Shown here: positions 21,077 through 33,800 of the stretch, in pieces
How positions within the stretch are numbered: the stretch's first letter is position 1
Layout: each line of letters starts with the position of its first letter
Assembly: GCA_964007475.1 (NCBI GenBank)
Contig: OZ023274.1
Span: 39,487,860 to 39,551,859, forward strand
Direction of reading: 5' to 3'
Source of the DNA: Hybos culiciformis
Lineage: Eukaryota > Arthropoda > Insecta > Diptera > Hybotidae
DNA: 64,000 nucleotides
Notes under the pieces: generated by a model
Seen by the model: only the letters and a program-made list of their open reading frames with translations
Databases searched by the model: none
Told to the model about the DNA's origin: nothing
Position numbers and translations under genes: made by a program

Positions 21077-23897
21077 GTTATTACAATTATTCAAAAAAAA
21101 AAAAAAAAATGTAGAAAATTATCACAATCGAATGTAATATAATTCTCCAATTAAAGAATAATGTTCAAATATTTTAAATTTTAAGAGCACTTCATATAAT
21201 CTTATTAAATTTGATTATGTATATTATATATATATGGAATACTCAATCCAATTAACCTAAAATTCAATGAATAATTGCCTAAAATTTGATTTTAAAAATA
21301 CATAAAATTTTCCCTATACTTCCTGGTTTTCATTTTTCTTCATTTTGTAATTTATTTTTATTATTATTTTTTTAATGAAAGAAATTAAAAACTTTTGTGG
21401 CGGAAAATTTTCTTTTATCTTGCTAAGCTTTTGTTTAAAAAAAACTTTAAGTGAAGAAATCTTTTCTGTTATTGAAAGATTAAAAAAGCAACCTATATAT
21501 AATATACTTATGCAGATGAAAGCGTTGAAAATTTTCCTACATGCAAGGATTTATAAATAAACATAAGCAAATAATATTATAGTTTTTTTTCTTAATAATC
21601 TTTTCGTACATTTATTTTATAATTCACAAACATATTTATGATTACAGAATAATGTGCATGTAAGGATTATTATTTTTTAAATCTTTTTAAACATAAAAAA
21701 TATTAAAGTATCTTAAGTTCGAAAATGAAGGAAATTATGCAATATTATTTAAAGTTAAACTCGTATTAAAAATTTTATTTCTAAGAAAAATGAATTTGAA
21801 CGAACAACGAAATATTTTTTTGTAACTAACTTTTTTTAAAAAAATTTCAACATAAAGTTACATAGAATTATATGCATATTATTTTGAAGCTTCTTAACAT
21901 TAAGACAGCAATATGCTGAAAATCTAATATTTGTAGATTCATTTAACATAAAAGACCAGTAGAATTTTTTTTTTTTTTTGCAATAATTTGGAAAAGTTTT
22001 ATTTATTTATGTTTTTAAGAAAAAATTCGTTAAACCTGTGTGGAAATCCATCATTAATGTTAAAACAATCCCTAGAACATAATATTTTCTATCTCTTTTT
22101 TTTTGCAAGCAAATATCCTCAAGAAAAAATTTGAAGAAAAAACTTTTCTGTTCTAATTAATAAAAGCTATAAATTTTAATATAAACATGTGGTTATTAGA
22201 AAGTTTTTTTAATTAAATAAAATTAAGTATGTATATTTATTTCACAGAAAATTTAGTTAAAAGTTGAAGATTTCCATAAAATCAAGAAAAAAAATAAGCA
22301 GGAAAGTAAACAGAAAAGAAAAATTGATGTTGCGGTGATTTTTCTCGTTCAAGATTATAACATCGGTTTAAATATATCAAATAAATAAATAAGGCTGATC
22401 CAGTTGACTTTAAGTAATGAATTGATTAAAGAGATGTGTGTGGATGTGGATGCTAAGAAAAGCATCTTGATATTTAGGAAAAGCGTAAAAGAAAACTCTT
22501 AAATTATTTTATTGATCCTTAATGAAAATTTTGGTTTAAAAAACAAAAAAAATATTCAATCTAAATCAAAGCTTCTGCAAGATTACAAATTGTTGAAAAA
22601 CCAACATGAAAGATGTACACAAATGTACACCAGATGTACACAAAATTATTTCCTATATTATTTAGATTTTTAGAACACATTATTATTATAAGTCCCGGTC
22701 GCAAAAGAAAGAAATTGGATAACATTTTGAAATTATAATTATGAGAACATGAATAATGTTTTAATTATAGAAAAATGAAAAATTAAAGCCTTATCATAGA
22801 ATGTGATAAAATGTAAACATTATAATAAATTATTAGTTTTATATTTACTACATTATTTTGTGTTATTGCATTATAGTTATGTAAACATGTTTATATAATA
22901 ATAACATTGTTAACATAATATATGTGTGGTTTATTTATAACCCACAAGCTAAGGAAGTGCAAATTTTGTAATTAACATTCAATGTTTTAGCGTGTACAAC
23001 ATAGTACACATGAAATATGTAACTATAAAATAAAACATAATAAAGAAATTAAAGAATCTAAATAATATATGTAATGTACATATTTAAGAATTATAATAAA
23101 AAAAAAATAGAATAGAAAAGTTATTATTTTTATGGTACTTATTATGAAAATAAAGAACATTTTGTTTTTAATATTTTTAATTCAAATTTTATGTTTCATA
23201 TAGAATATATGTATGATAAGAATAATATATGTACAATATACATAAGAAGACACACTATTGTGAAATTATTCTGTTTCAATTATCTAGAATTTATTAAAAA
23301 TTATTCTCTCTTAAGAGCCCTCCACTTGAAATTATGTTTCTATTTCTGTTTTCTATTTTTCCTTTTTTTTTTGTTTTGTTTTACAGAAAATAAATGGCCG
23401 TGACAAATGCGACAAAAATTGTACGAAAAACACCTCTACCAGAAAATCACAAAACTATATTTGAATTTTATTTCTGTGCAGAAACTGTAATTTATCAAAA
23501 AAATTAAAAAATTGTTAGAAATAAATGAAATTGATTAAAAATTGTTTAGGAAATTAAAGAAATTCAAAATTTCACGTCATCAGCCCTGGAGAGTGGTATT
23601 TTAGCTTTATTTCTGCGTTTGAGATTTTTAATTATCTGTTTCATTTACTTCAGAATCTAAGCAAATGTGTTTAAGTTTTTTAAAGGCTCGACTGGATCAA
23701 AAAACTCAAAATTTAAAAAATCCGCCTCACCTACCCTGGAGCCAGTTATATACTCTCTAACATATCAAAAAATCACTTCAGTGTAGATTGTAGTAACCCT
23801 ACAATCAAAGTCAAACTAAGACCAATTTTTTGCAATTTTTCACAATGAGGGCTCTTAAATTTTTTAAATATAAGCATTATTTTATGCGGTTTAAAAT
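21077..23897. other. AT-rich stretch, no gene seen
   Basis: Open frames of 60-70 codons have no recognisable domain. A triple ATGTACAC motif lies at 22612-22642. Nothing else is supportable. Confidence 0.6.
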
Positions 23898-24097
23898 NNN
23901 NNNNNNNNNNNNNNNNNNNNNNNNNNNNNNNNNNNNNNNNNNNNNNNNNNNNNNNNNNNNNNNNNNNNNNNNNNNNNNNNNNNNNNNNNNNNNNNNNNNN
24001 NNNNNNNNNNNNNNNNNNNNNNNNNNNNNNNNNNNNNNNNNNNNNNNNNNNNNNNNNNNNNNNNNNNNNNNNNNNNNNNNNNNNNNNNNNNNNNNNN
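23898..24097. other. Assembly gap, 200 N
   Basis: Exactly 200 undetermined bases. The round number suggests a scaffold gap of unknown true size. Open frames reading through it are artefacts. Confidence 1.
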
Positions 24098-25172
24098 GCC
24101 TAAAATAATTTTTAGATTTATTAAACATAAACAGCATACCTATGTGTACATACCTACATAATAAAAAAATAAAAACTTTTGATTAAAAATTCATATAATT
24201 CATATAATATAGTAAATATTATATAAAAACAAAAATAAGGAAAATTATTTATTTTCTCTTCTCTGACAAGGATTTTAGTTTATTTTTAAAATTTTGCTCT
24301 GTAAACGCTGATGCAAGGACAAAAAGTTGATTTTAGAAAAGCGAAGCAAAGACATTTAATATTTATTAGATTTCTTTTTTCCCCAGAACTATATTTGCTT
24401 TAATTTTTTTTTTTTATTTTTTGCGTCTGAGAGAGGAAAAGTGGAAAAATAATAATAACATTATTTTTTTTTTTATTTTTCCTTGATATTTTCAATTTAG
24501 TACACAGACAATAATTTGGATAGAATTAATTGAAAATAAATAAAAAATAATTTAAAAAATATTCAATGATATTGAAGTACACACATATATACATTATTGC
24601 AAAAATTATAATTTTATTGGGCATCGAATTAAAGTATATAGTATATATATATATACATATAGTGAAAATTTCCCAGGATCTTTATTTTGATCTTAAGATT
24701 ATTTTTCAATTTTGTATAAATTTGATTTAAGGCAATTATAATAAAGATTATCTGTATACAAAACACTAGAGACTGGTTTATAAAAGTAGCGCTGACTAAT
24801 ATAATATCACAGATTCTTCTGTACATACTACATACTGTTGAAATAATTTTCCAATTTTATTTCTTTTGAAGAATATCATCGGCTATGAATTCACCCTATC
24901 TAAAATATAAAGAAATTTATATTTCTTTAATTTAAACAAAAATTTTGTCTAACGTTATTAAGGTGTATGGATGAAACTTAATTATAGTATTAAAGAAAAA
25001 AAAATTGTGTTATTTTTTTTTTCATAACATTTGTAACAAACAGCTGCAATTAAGTGCCATTTGAATATTTCCTTTTCATGAGAACTAATAAAAAAAAAAA
25101 AAAATTAATATTATATAAAACTTAATTCCATTATCATGAATTTTTTATAGCCAATTTAAATTCGTTGAAATA

Positions 25173-25205
<33 letters not shown>

Positions 25206-26016
25206 TTTGTTTTTGTTATGGTTGGACAAAAGCCAACCACCAAAATTGTTGGAATGTAAAAAAAAATTCAAACATTTTTGATATTCGCGAATATATTGTT
25301 AAAAATAAAAAACACATAAAAATAGAGCAAAAAGAAGAAATAAAAACATTTTTCTTCTTAAAAAATATTTTTATCAGTTTGAAATTATCATTTTTTTTAA
25401 GTGAATTTATTTATGTTGAATATAAAAGACGAGACCAAAAAACCAGAAAAAATGTTTTTCTATTTTATTTTTAGTTTTATTTTTTTTTTTACTTTAATTT
25501 ATGGTCTCATTTCCTTAATTCATTCAATAAAAAACAAAATATAATGTTCTGTTCTGGTAATTTTGTTTTTATTATTACTATATTTTAAATTAATAAATTC
25601 CATTTAATACAGACTTGACATTTTCATACCAGAATTTATATTATCATTAATTGATTTAATTTCTAAAGTGTCTTTATCTTAAATCTCAAATACTTATAAG
25701 TCCAACTTTAATACGAATAATTCTTTTCAAAAAAATTCATATTAATTATTTTTACTATGATATAGCTTCTCTAAAGATAGTTAGTTTAATTTCTTATAAT
25801 ATTTTATATATAGTAGTTCACAATGTTTTGATACATATACGTATAAATTTCGCAATTGTCCGCAGGTTTGAAACATTTTGACTATTGTACCATTGTATCC
25901 TGATTAATAAGGTACATTTTTTTATTTTTGACCACTGTCATATGAAAAAATTGTACTTGGAGTATTTTCACTAGCAATTTCCATTTCAGGGTTTCCTACT
26001 GAAATGGTCAATTGGG
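24098..26016. other. AT-rich stretch with (TA)n
   Basis: TA runs lie at 25171-25205. No gene-like sequence is visible up to the hAT insertion site, CAATTGGG at 26009-26016. Confidence 0.6.
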
Positions 26017-27222
26017 CAGAGGCGGCTCGTCAGAGGAGGCTTAGGAGGCATTTCCTCCTCAAAAGTTTCGAAACAGCAACGAAAAAAATTAACCTTTACT
26101 TCATTCTATACAAAATGATATACTTTAGTTCTATCAATAAATAATATGTAGATGCATTCTTTATACTTTCATAAATTTTTTATTACACATGATTTATATT
26201 TTTCCACTATCAATATTCCTTGTATTCTTTATTCTTTATTTATTATTCGAATATAGGCAAGCCTCTAAAAACATTTTATTTTGCTAAGCAATAACGAACA
26301 TGACAATAACTAAAAATAAAATTGCAGTTTGTTGCTTTGTATTTTCTCCACTATGAATATTTATTGTATTCATGTAACAATACTCCATATAGGCAAGCCT
26401 CTCGAAACATTTTCTTTTTGGTTAAGCAACATAATAAAAATATTCCATATAATTATATTCCATAGAGGCCAGCCTCTAAAAACATTTTGTTTTCGTTGAG
26501 AAACAAAGTGGCAATAACTAAAAATGTATAGAAATGCAGTTTGTTGCTTGTTTATTTTCTGCATTATGAATATTTTTTTTATTTCTATACAAATTTTCAT
26601 ATAGGCAAGCCTCTAGAAACATTTTATTTCTGTGCAGCAATAACCTCGCAACATCTAAAATATTATAGAAATGCAGTTTGTTGCGTAAAAAAAGTTGCTT
26701 TGTCGTGCGAAAATAAAATTCCATAGAGGCAAGCCTATTGCAACATTATTTTGTTTTTTAGCGACTAAGAATATAGTTTTTTTCACTGCGCCAAAATTAA
26801 TTTTGAATTACAGAAATATATATTTTTTTTAATGAATTTCCGAAAGTCTCTGCAATAAAAAATATTGCTAAAATATTCTAAATAAAAACATTTTTTTAGT
26901 GTAGTTAAATTATTTTTGATAACAAATTGCACTAATCGAAATTATTTTATTTAGAATTCGTTTGTTCTAAAAATTTTCGGGTAATATCACTAGCAATATT
27001 AATTACAAAATTTTTTTTTATTTTAAAATTAGCTATTTCCTCTTTTTTTTTCCTTTTGAATGTGAATTCTGGTGTAAAAATTTTAACACAATAATCTTTA
27101 TCTAAATCTAAACTAACAGGGACCAATTTTAGATATATTTCCATAATAAAAAATAAATTTTTTTCTTTCGAAATTGAAAATTTTGTTGCCTCCGGACTAA
27201 AAAAGGCCACCAGCCGCCACTG
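26017..27222. mobile_element. hAT-type non-autonomous element with five internal repeats
   Basis: The termini CAGAGGCGGCTCGTC (26017-26031) and, inverted, CAGTGGCGGCTGGTG (27208-27222) match at 12 of 15 positions. The 8-bp duplication CAATTGGG flanks both sides (26009-26016 and 27223-27230). Five copies of ATAGGCAAGCCTCTAGAAACATT-like units start near 26253, 26389, 26464, 26601 and 26725. GCAGTTTGTTGC recurs between them. A 95-codon minus frame at 26947-27234 runs out through the element end and has no recognised domain. Confidence 0.88.
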
Positions 27223-27230
27223 CAATTGGG

Positions 27231-27658
27231 TCAATATTAAAGTTATCTTCTCAACTTAATTTCCACATATTCAAAAGTGAAGTTATTCATGGTTCATTGA
27301 GGAAAATAAGAATAAATCTAACATTAGATTGATAATTACTTGGAGCATATTAAGTGAAAATATATCAAAAATTAGCCTATGCTAATTTTCATTATTTTAT
27401 TATATCAATATAACATTGCCGGGAGTAACTTGTAGCCCCCAATTGAAATTATTTGTTTTTTTTTTCAAGTTAAAAAATAACTAAATGCTATTATAAAACT
27501 TCTTTGAATATACATTTTAAAAAAAAATAAAAATTTTAAGGAAATTTTTAATATTTTTTTGATAGTCTTTCTAAGCAGATTAAGAAAAATATGTTGAATA
27601 AAAAAAAACACTTATTTCATCCATATCCTTTAAACTATACTTCAATATTCTTTAAGCA
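27231..27658. other. AT-rich stretch, no gene seen
   Basis: Low-complexity sequence between two transposons. Nothing is supportable. Confidence 0.5.
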
Positions 27659-28831
27659 TATATATGTTACGGCTAAAGTACAAAATTTCATAATGTACAC
27701 ATTTGCCGGTAAATGTGTACATTAACTACAAGACTAGGCAAATGTAAGTTTACCATCTCGTAAATGTTAATAAAACATACATTTACCGGTAAATGTATAC
27801 ATTATTTCTAAGTCCGTGGAAAATGTAGAAATAATTGGCAAATGTGTATATTTACCGGGAGTAGTAGATATTATCATTTTTTATAATTTTTTTTATCACA
27901 TCCAGATAAATTTATTAGTAATTAATTTTTTTTTCTTCTTCAATAATCAATTTTAATTAAACTAAAATTTTCATTTTCAATTTGAATTTGAAAAAAAAAA
28001 CGGCTCAAATTTCTTCAATTTTTCCGATTAAATAAGATTATTATTTTTTTTTTTTATTATAACAAATTTCCAAAATTTCCAGTTTGATTATTTATTTTTA
28101 ATAGCGTTATAATAATTTTTTTATTTTTATTAATTTTATTTCATTTTTATAATATCGAGAGACCAGAATTATTATTTTAAATAATTTTTCATTAATTTTT
28201 CAAACCTCCACTTCCACCACGATAAAAAAAATTAGAAATATAATTCAATTGAAAAAGGTGAATTTAGTGTCAAATATGATATGTGCGCAAGTTAGAGAGT
28301 AGTAGGCCGTGTTAAGTGCTGCCTCCTTGTGATTTATTATTAAACCAACTCGTTTTGACGTTTAACGGCGCAAATTTACGGCGCCAAAAATGTTAGCGAA
28401 AACTTATGGTAATTTAAAATGAATAGTTTTTTCGTGTATCGGGGGACGGCTGCCGCCTCCCCCGATACACGAAAAAACTATTCATTTTAAATTACCATAA
28501 GTTTTCGCTAACATTTTTGGCGGCATACATGTGCGCCGTAAAATTTTTTTGCGCCGCAAAAAGCGCCCGGCTAACGGAAAAGTACCTATTGATTTTATCT
28601 ACTCCAAAACTTAACTCAATCTGTTGGGAATTTCGGAACCTAACTTCAAAATTCTCTAATCAGTTGTACTTTGCACTTTTGCCATTACCTCTAGGTTAAA
28701 GTAAATATGGTAAGAAAATAATCGGTAAATGTATGTTATATCTACATTTACCTAATCTTGTAGTTAATGTACACATTTCCCGGTAAATGTGTACATTAAC
28801 CTGCAAATGTACTTTGACCGTAACATATATA
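27659..28831. mobile_element. 1.17-kb TIR element with a GC-capped central hairpin
   Basis: The ends are inverted repeats of roughly 100 bp. TATATATGTTACGG opens both, followed by shared AATGTACACATTT.CCGG and ACTACAAGA words (27659 onward, and complement to 28831). Inside is a perfect 65-bp-arm hairpin (28382-28446 and 28458-28522) with an 11-nt GC-only-plus-T loop. Outside that, further GGCGC words occur. No transposase was found. The TA-rich ends prevent a secure target-duplication call. Confidence 0.8.
28382..28522. repeat. Perfect 65-bp-arm hairpin
   Basis: 28382-28446 is the exact reverse complement of 28458-28522, with loop CGGCTGCCGCC. The arms include CGTGTATCGGGGGA. The arms show no differences, so it is either very young or kept identical by gene conversion. 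Confidence 0.95.
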
Positions 28832-30240
28832 CCACTTGATTTTCTCTCCACAACTCATTTAGATTTTGATAAGATTATTATTTTTATGAAATTTGGAATT
28901 TTTATGGTAAAATATTTTTATATTATTATTATTGTTATCATTATTATTATTATATCTTTTTTTTATTTTGCTATAAATAGAAAAATATCTCTTGATAGAT
29001 TCCAGCATGTCTATTTAATTTTGTGATTTCTTTCATAATACGAGTTTTTCATATAAGAATTTCTCTTAAAAAAAATTTACCATTATGTAAAGAGAAATGC
29101 GCAGAAAATTTAATTTTTTTTCATAATGAAGTACCTAAAGCTCAGTACCGACAAAAACAAAAATATATATATATATAATTACTAAAATGAAAAAGGAAAA
29201 AAAAAATAAAAAAGTGATAAAACTCAGTAGCAATCTGAACGCAAATTTGTGCGTGTGTCCGTATAAATTATTCTGACTAAACCAAAAATAAGAAAAAAAA
29301 AAAAAACAATCAAATAACTTCCTTTAAAATTATGTAAAAAAAAAAAACTTTTTTTTGAAAATTAAGCAAAAAAACATAAAACTCTAACAAACATTTGTTG
29401 GTGTTTTTCTTTTATTATAAGCCGGAAAATTATATGTGTACCACAAAAAGAACACAGAAAAAAAGATACAAAACAAAAAATTTGTAATTTTCGTATCAAT
29501 CTAATTTGTTTATAAACATTTTTTTTTTTGGATTGGCATAAATTTAATTAAAAAAATTCTTTGTTATCAAATTAGAAAACTGATTTAACGTTAATGTTTA
29601 ATGTTTTGTCAGAATATATTTTTAATTGATATTAAATAAAAAGTATGAGTAAAATTTTTTTCTTAGAAAAATATAATATTAAAATAATAATTAGAATATA
29701 AGCTTATTGCAATATTGAGTTCCCGTGAATAAATTTTACTTTCTCTTGCAATGCATTTCAACTGAGTAACTTTTTTGGTAGACATAAGAACAGAATATTT
29801 TTTGGTTGGTTTCAAGCCATCCAGAGATATTCAAAATAAAGTTTATGCGAAATTTTTTCAATGGTTTCAAACGTTTCCATACAAGTTAATTTGAATATCC
29901 TGCACCAGATATTATTGTTTTATTTTACATTTCTCAAAGTTACATTTTTAATTGTCCTTTTCTAGAATAATTTTTAAAGTTTTCTTTCTATAAAATCACA
30001 TTTTGAATATTCTATTATTATATAGAATTCTTGGTTATTTTGGAATAAATTTGAAATATACATTTTTAACACTTTTAATGTAAAAATTACATGATGATAT
30101 GAATGAAATAGGACGACATCACCGTAACCGCAAAAAAAAAAAACTTTAATAAAAGTCAAAAAATGTCTATTTGTTTTAAACATAAAGATAACATTTTTGG
30201 AATAGTTACTTATATTTTCATGATTAAAACCATATCTATA
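28832..30240. other. AT-rich stretch, no gene seen
   Basis: Simple A/T runs and short microsatellites only. Confidence 0.55.
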
Positions 30241-30874
30241 CATATCGACGGCTCCGAAGAGTACTACGGTAAAAGGATGTGATAAAACGAGATTGAGTCA
30301 TACTGACGTTCCTAACAGAAATAAAACTCATTAAAAATAATTGAAATATTTTTATTGTAAGTAAAATCGCCGTATGAGTGGAATTGTATATTCATGTACA
30401 AGCCCACCAGTCCATCGGTCAAATTGTAAATGAAAATACGATCAGAAAAAAATAAAAAAAAATTTTTCCTATCATGAGATACAATTAATGCATGCTAGAG
30501 CTTTCGGTTTTTACAATCTTAAACTTCCGTTACCACGAACTTGCAATTTTGGCACGAAATTCAGTGCTGTCGTATATTTTAAAATGCGATTTTATTGTGC
30601 TTTTTTTGATTAGACCTTAATAAAGATACGATATAAACCGTACTTAATATCGTCAACTTGCGATATTAAACGGCACAAAAAAAAATTGCTATTATTGTTT
30701 TTGCTTTTATGAAATGTTTTTCTAATTTTCCAATAAATTTTAATTATAAAAAATAATATATAATTTTTTTCATAAAACCTTTCTTGAAAAAAAATTTAAA
30801 ACAAACAGTTTTTTGCTTCCTGTGAAAACTAGTGATTTTGAGATACGATAGTACTCTTCGGAGCCATCGATATG
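30241..30874. mobile_element. 634-bp MITE
   Basis: CATATCGACGGCTCCGAAGA at the left (extending to 30266) is matched in inverted form by 30849-30874, with one mismatch over about 26 bp. There is no coding sequence. The outermost ATATCGA is self-complementary in part, so the boundary between terminal repeat and target duplication is uncertain. Confidence 0.8.
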
Positions 30875-33800
30875 AATAAATTACTTAAAAAAGATAAATA
30901 AAATAAAAATTTCCTTTAACTTCATACGAACAAAATTTTTGACACAAAATATAAAATTTTATTACAAGAAAAATAAATAAAATCACTGACGCAATTATCA
31001 GATTGAGCTACATTCAGAGATTTACTTAAAAAAAAAAAAAATCTTTAATTAATATTCTACATTCGCATACATAATAAATAATTCATTTTCATCTTTGTGA
31101 TTTTATATTTTCAACAATTTTTTTTTTTTATTATCTTAAAATTAAACATTTATTAAATTTTCTCGCAAAAACAGCTAAAAGTCACATACTAAAAACAAAA
31201 AATTTCAATAAAAATTTTTTTGTTTGTTTTTACATTTTAATGAGAAAATATAATAAATACATTATCTTCTTTTCTGAGAAATATTTTTAATTTAATGTTC
31301 ATTAGAGAGAACATTTTTTAAATTTTCAAATTAAAATCTCTTCGCTAATGATAAATGTTGTTTAGCTTTTTTTTTTATATAATCTACTTAGTTTTGTGAA
31401 AAAATATCTAAAATTAATTTTCCTTTTAAATTTAATTTTATTTTTTTTGTTCAATATAAGAGAAAATATAATTATTAGATACATAATATATAAGTTATTA
31501 TTATACTTAAAATTTATAAATTCTTTTAAATTTTGCAGGAAGAAAATATAATATTTTAAGCACACTTTTTTTTTGCTTCCCATAATACTCAGCTCTTTTG
31601 AATTTCGTATCTAAACTGGGTTTTATATCTTATTCCGAAATATACAATGTATTGTAGAAATATTTTCTCAATAATTTATACTTCGATTTCAAAATATTTA
31701 AATAAATTTAACATTTGAAGGATTTTAAAGGGTGATTTTCATACACAATTGTATTACAATTTGCTTACGAAGCTCAAATACCATAATTCACTAAGATAAA
31801 TGTGCTCGAGTGGTTAGAAAATTGAAAACTTGTCATCGTGAAAATTCGATACCAAAACAATCTTGGTCATCATTTTATGATTTCTATATATATATATAAG
31901 TAATTAAAATATCAATATAATTTTAAATTGTTTACATATATTATTATATCGCATCGAATAATTATTTAATTATTATTAATATTATTTGTTTAATTTAGCA
32001 AAATATTATTTTTGTCGCCACATTAATCAGCTGTATAATAACTAAATTAATATCAATAAATTTAAAACTATAGCTATAGTACGTATTATTAAAGTGGAAA
32101 CTAGTTGAAGTGCAATAAAAATATACAAAAATTTCAAATTACAATATATGGATATAGAAAAATAGTAAATTATAAAAAAATAAATATTTTAGAAACAGAT
32201 TTATATAAAAAAAAAAAAATTAGAATAAAAAACATAATGTGTAATTAACAAAAATAATTAAAAAAAATATATATTATTTGTATATATATGAAATTAAATA
32301 AATAAATAAAATAAACTTTTATCATAATAAAAAAAAAAATTAAAAAACTAATCTAGTTGTTATAATAAAATAAAAATAATAATAAATTTATTTTTATTAT
32401 CATTATAAATTTAAGTTGTTTTTCTTGCACTTTTGCCATTTCTAAAGGATTAAAAAGGATATAATATAACACAACATAGATATATTTCAATTTAATACAA
32501 AAAATAATATATGTATCTCTCAATAAATAAGGATACCAGATTTCCAATTTAAAATTCTTATGTAAGTTTTTTTTTTATTGCTTCAAAAAAAATAAGAAAA
32601 ATTTTCTCTATTATTATTTTTTTGTTTTTTTTTTTTTGTTTTTTTTTAGAAAATCCAATGAAAATGTTTTATAGAAGTTTTATTCAAAAGTTGACTCTTT
32701 TTTTCTTTAGAATTTTCTTTTGATATAGTGCATTCTAAAAATTTTATAATATAATTCGTCGCTCTATCGTGTATTGTTCATTATTGTACTCCAACAAAAA
32801 TTCGTGGTATTTTCTTCTAATTTGTCCAACTTTTTTATCTTTTTCTAGCCAATAAATTCCCATATAAAATAATCTGATTGACTCTATATAGATGATTTTA
32901 AAGAGAATTAAGACAATAATTTGATAATATTCAAAGTAGGCAATGAATAAATTAGGTTTTGTATTTGCATTTAATTAAATCAATTTAAATAAAATTACAA
33001 ATTCTTGACACATTAAAGTCCAACAAATGATACAAATTTGAATACAATATTAAATAAATCAATTATATGATGAAAACTTTATATTTAATAAAAATGTGTA
33101 GTTCCAGAGATGATAGAAAATATGAAAAATTACTTTTTTTAATTTTTTTTGCTTTTTTAAATTTTATATGAAAATAAAACTAGTTTTAATAACCAATGAG
33201 CAATGAGACATCTCTATTTACTATTATCTCTGATGGTACATAATGAATATGTAGGTATAATTTGTATATAGTCATTAAATTATAATACAACTTGACTGAC
33301 ATGTGTTATTTGATCATTTATTTATCTTCGATGAAATACAATGGATGTATAAAGAAAATTATAATTTTACTATAATTAGAGTGCGATCGCAAAATGAGAC
33401 TATTTTAAACATGAAATATTCCTTTTTTGCTAAAGAAAATTTCTTGTTTTTAAAAAATCGAGATAGCTTGACATTAAAACTGTATCATCTGTAACGTCTG
33501 CATAAATTGTCGATTTTTCGTTTTCTTAAAAGTGAGGCTCACTTAAAAGAACACCTATAAAATGAGATTGTTATCGGGAATTTAAATTTTCCCTTTGCAG
33601 ATTTAAAAAAAAAACATTTCGGAACTATTTTTACTTCAAAAAAGATTCAATTTATAAAATAACAGCTGTGAAATCGTGTCGTTCCAAAACTAGAAATTAA
33701 AATAATGTTTCTGTTTCTAAAATAAGATTTGGGACGGACGCTTAGTTAAGAGTCTAGAATTTATTATATGGGCTTATAATAATAACAACAATTTTCAATC

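Noticed and set aside
23830..24137. Open frames crossing the N run
   Set aside because: They are artefacts of undetermined bases.
26250..26760. CRISPR-like regularly spaced repeats
   Set aside because: Spacing is irregular (74-138 bp), the units are diverged, and they lie inside a hAT element in eukaryotic DNA.
33525..33555. AAGTGA...TCACTT hairpin as a regulatory stem
   Set aside because: The arms are only 6 bp, within chance expectation for this composition.
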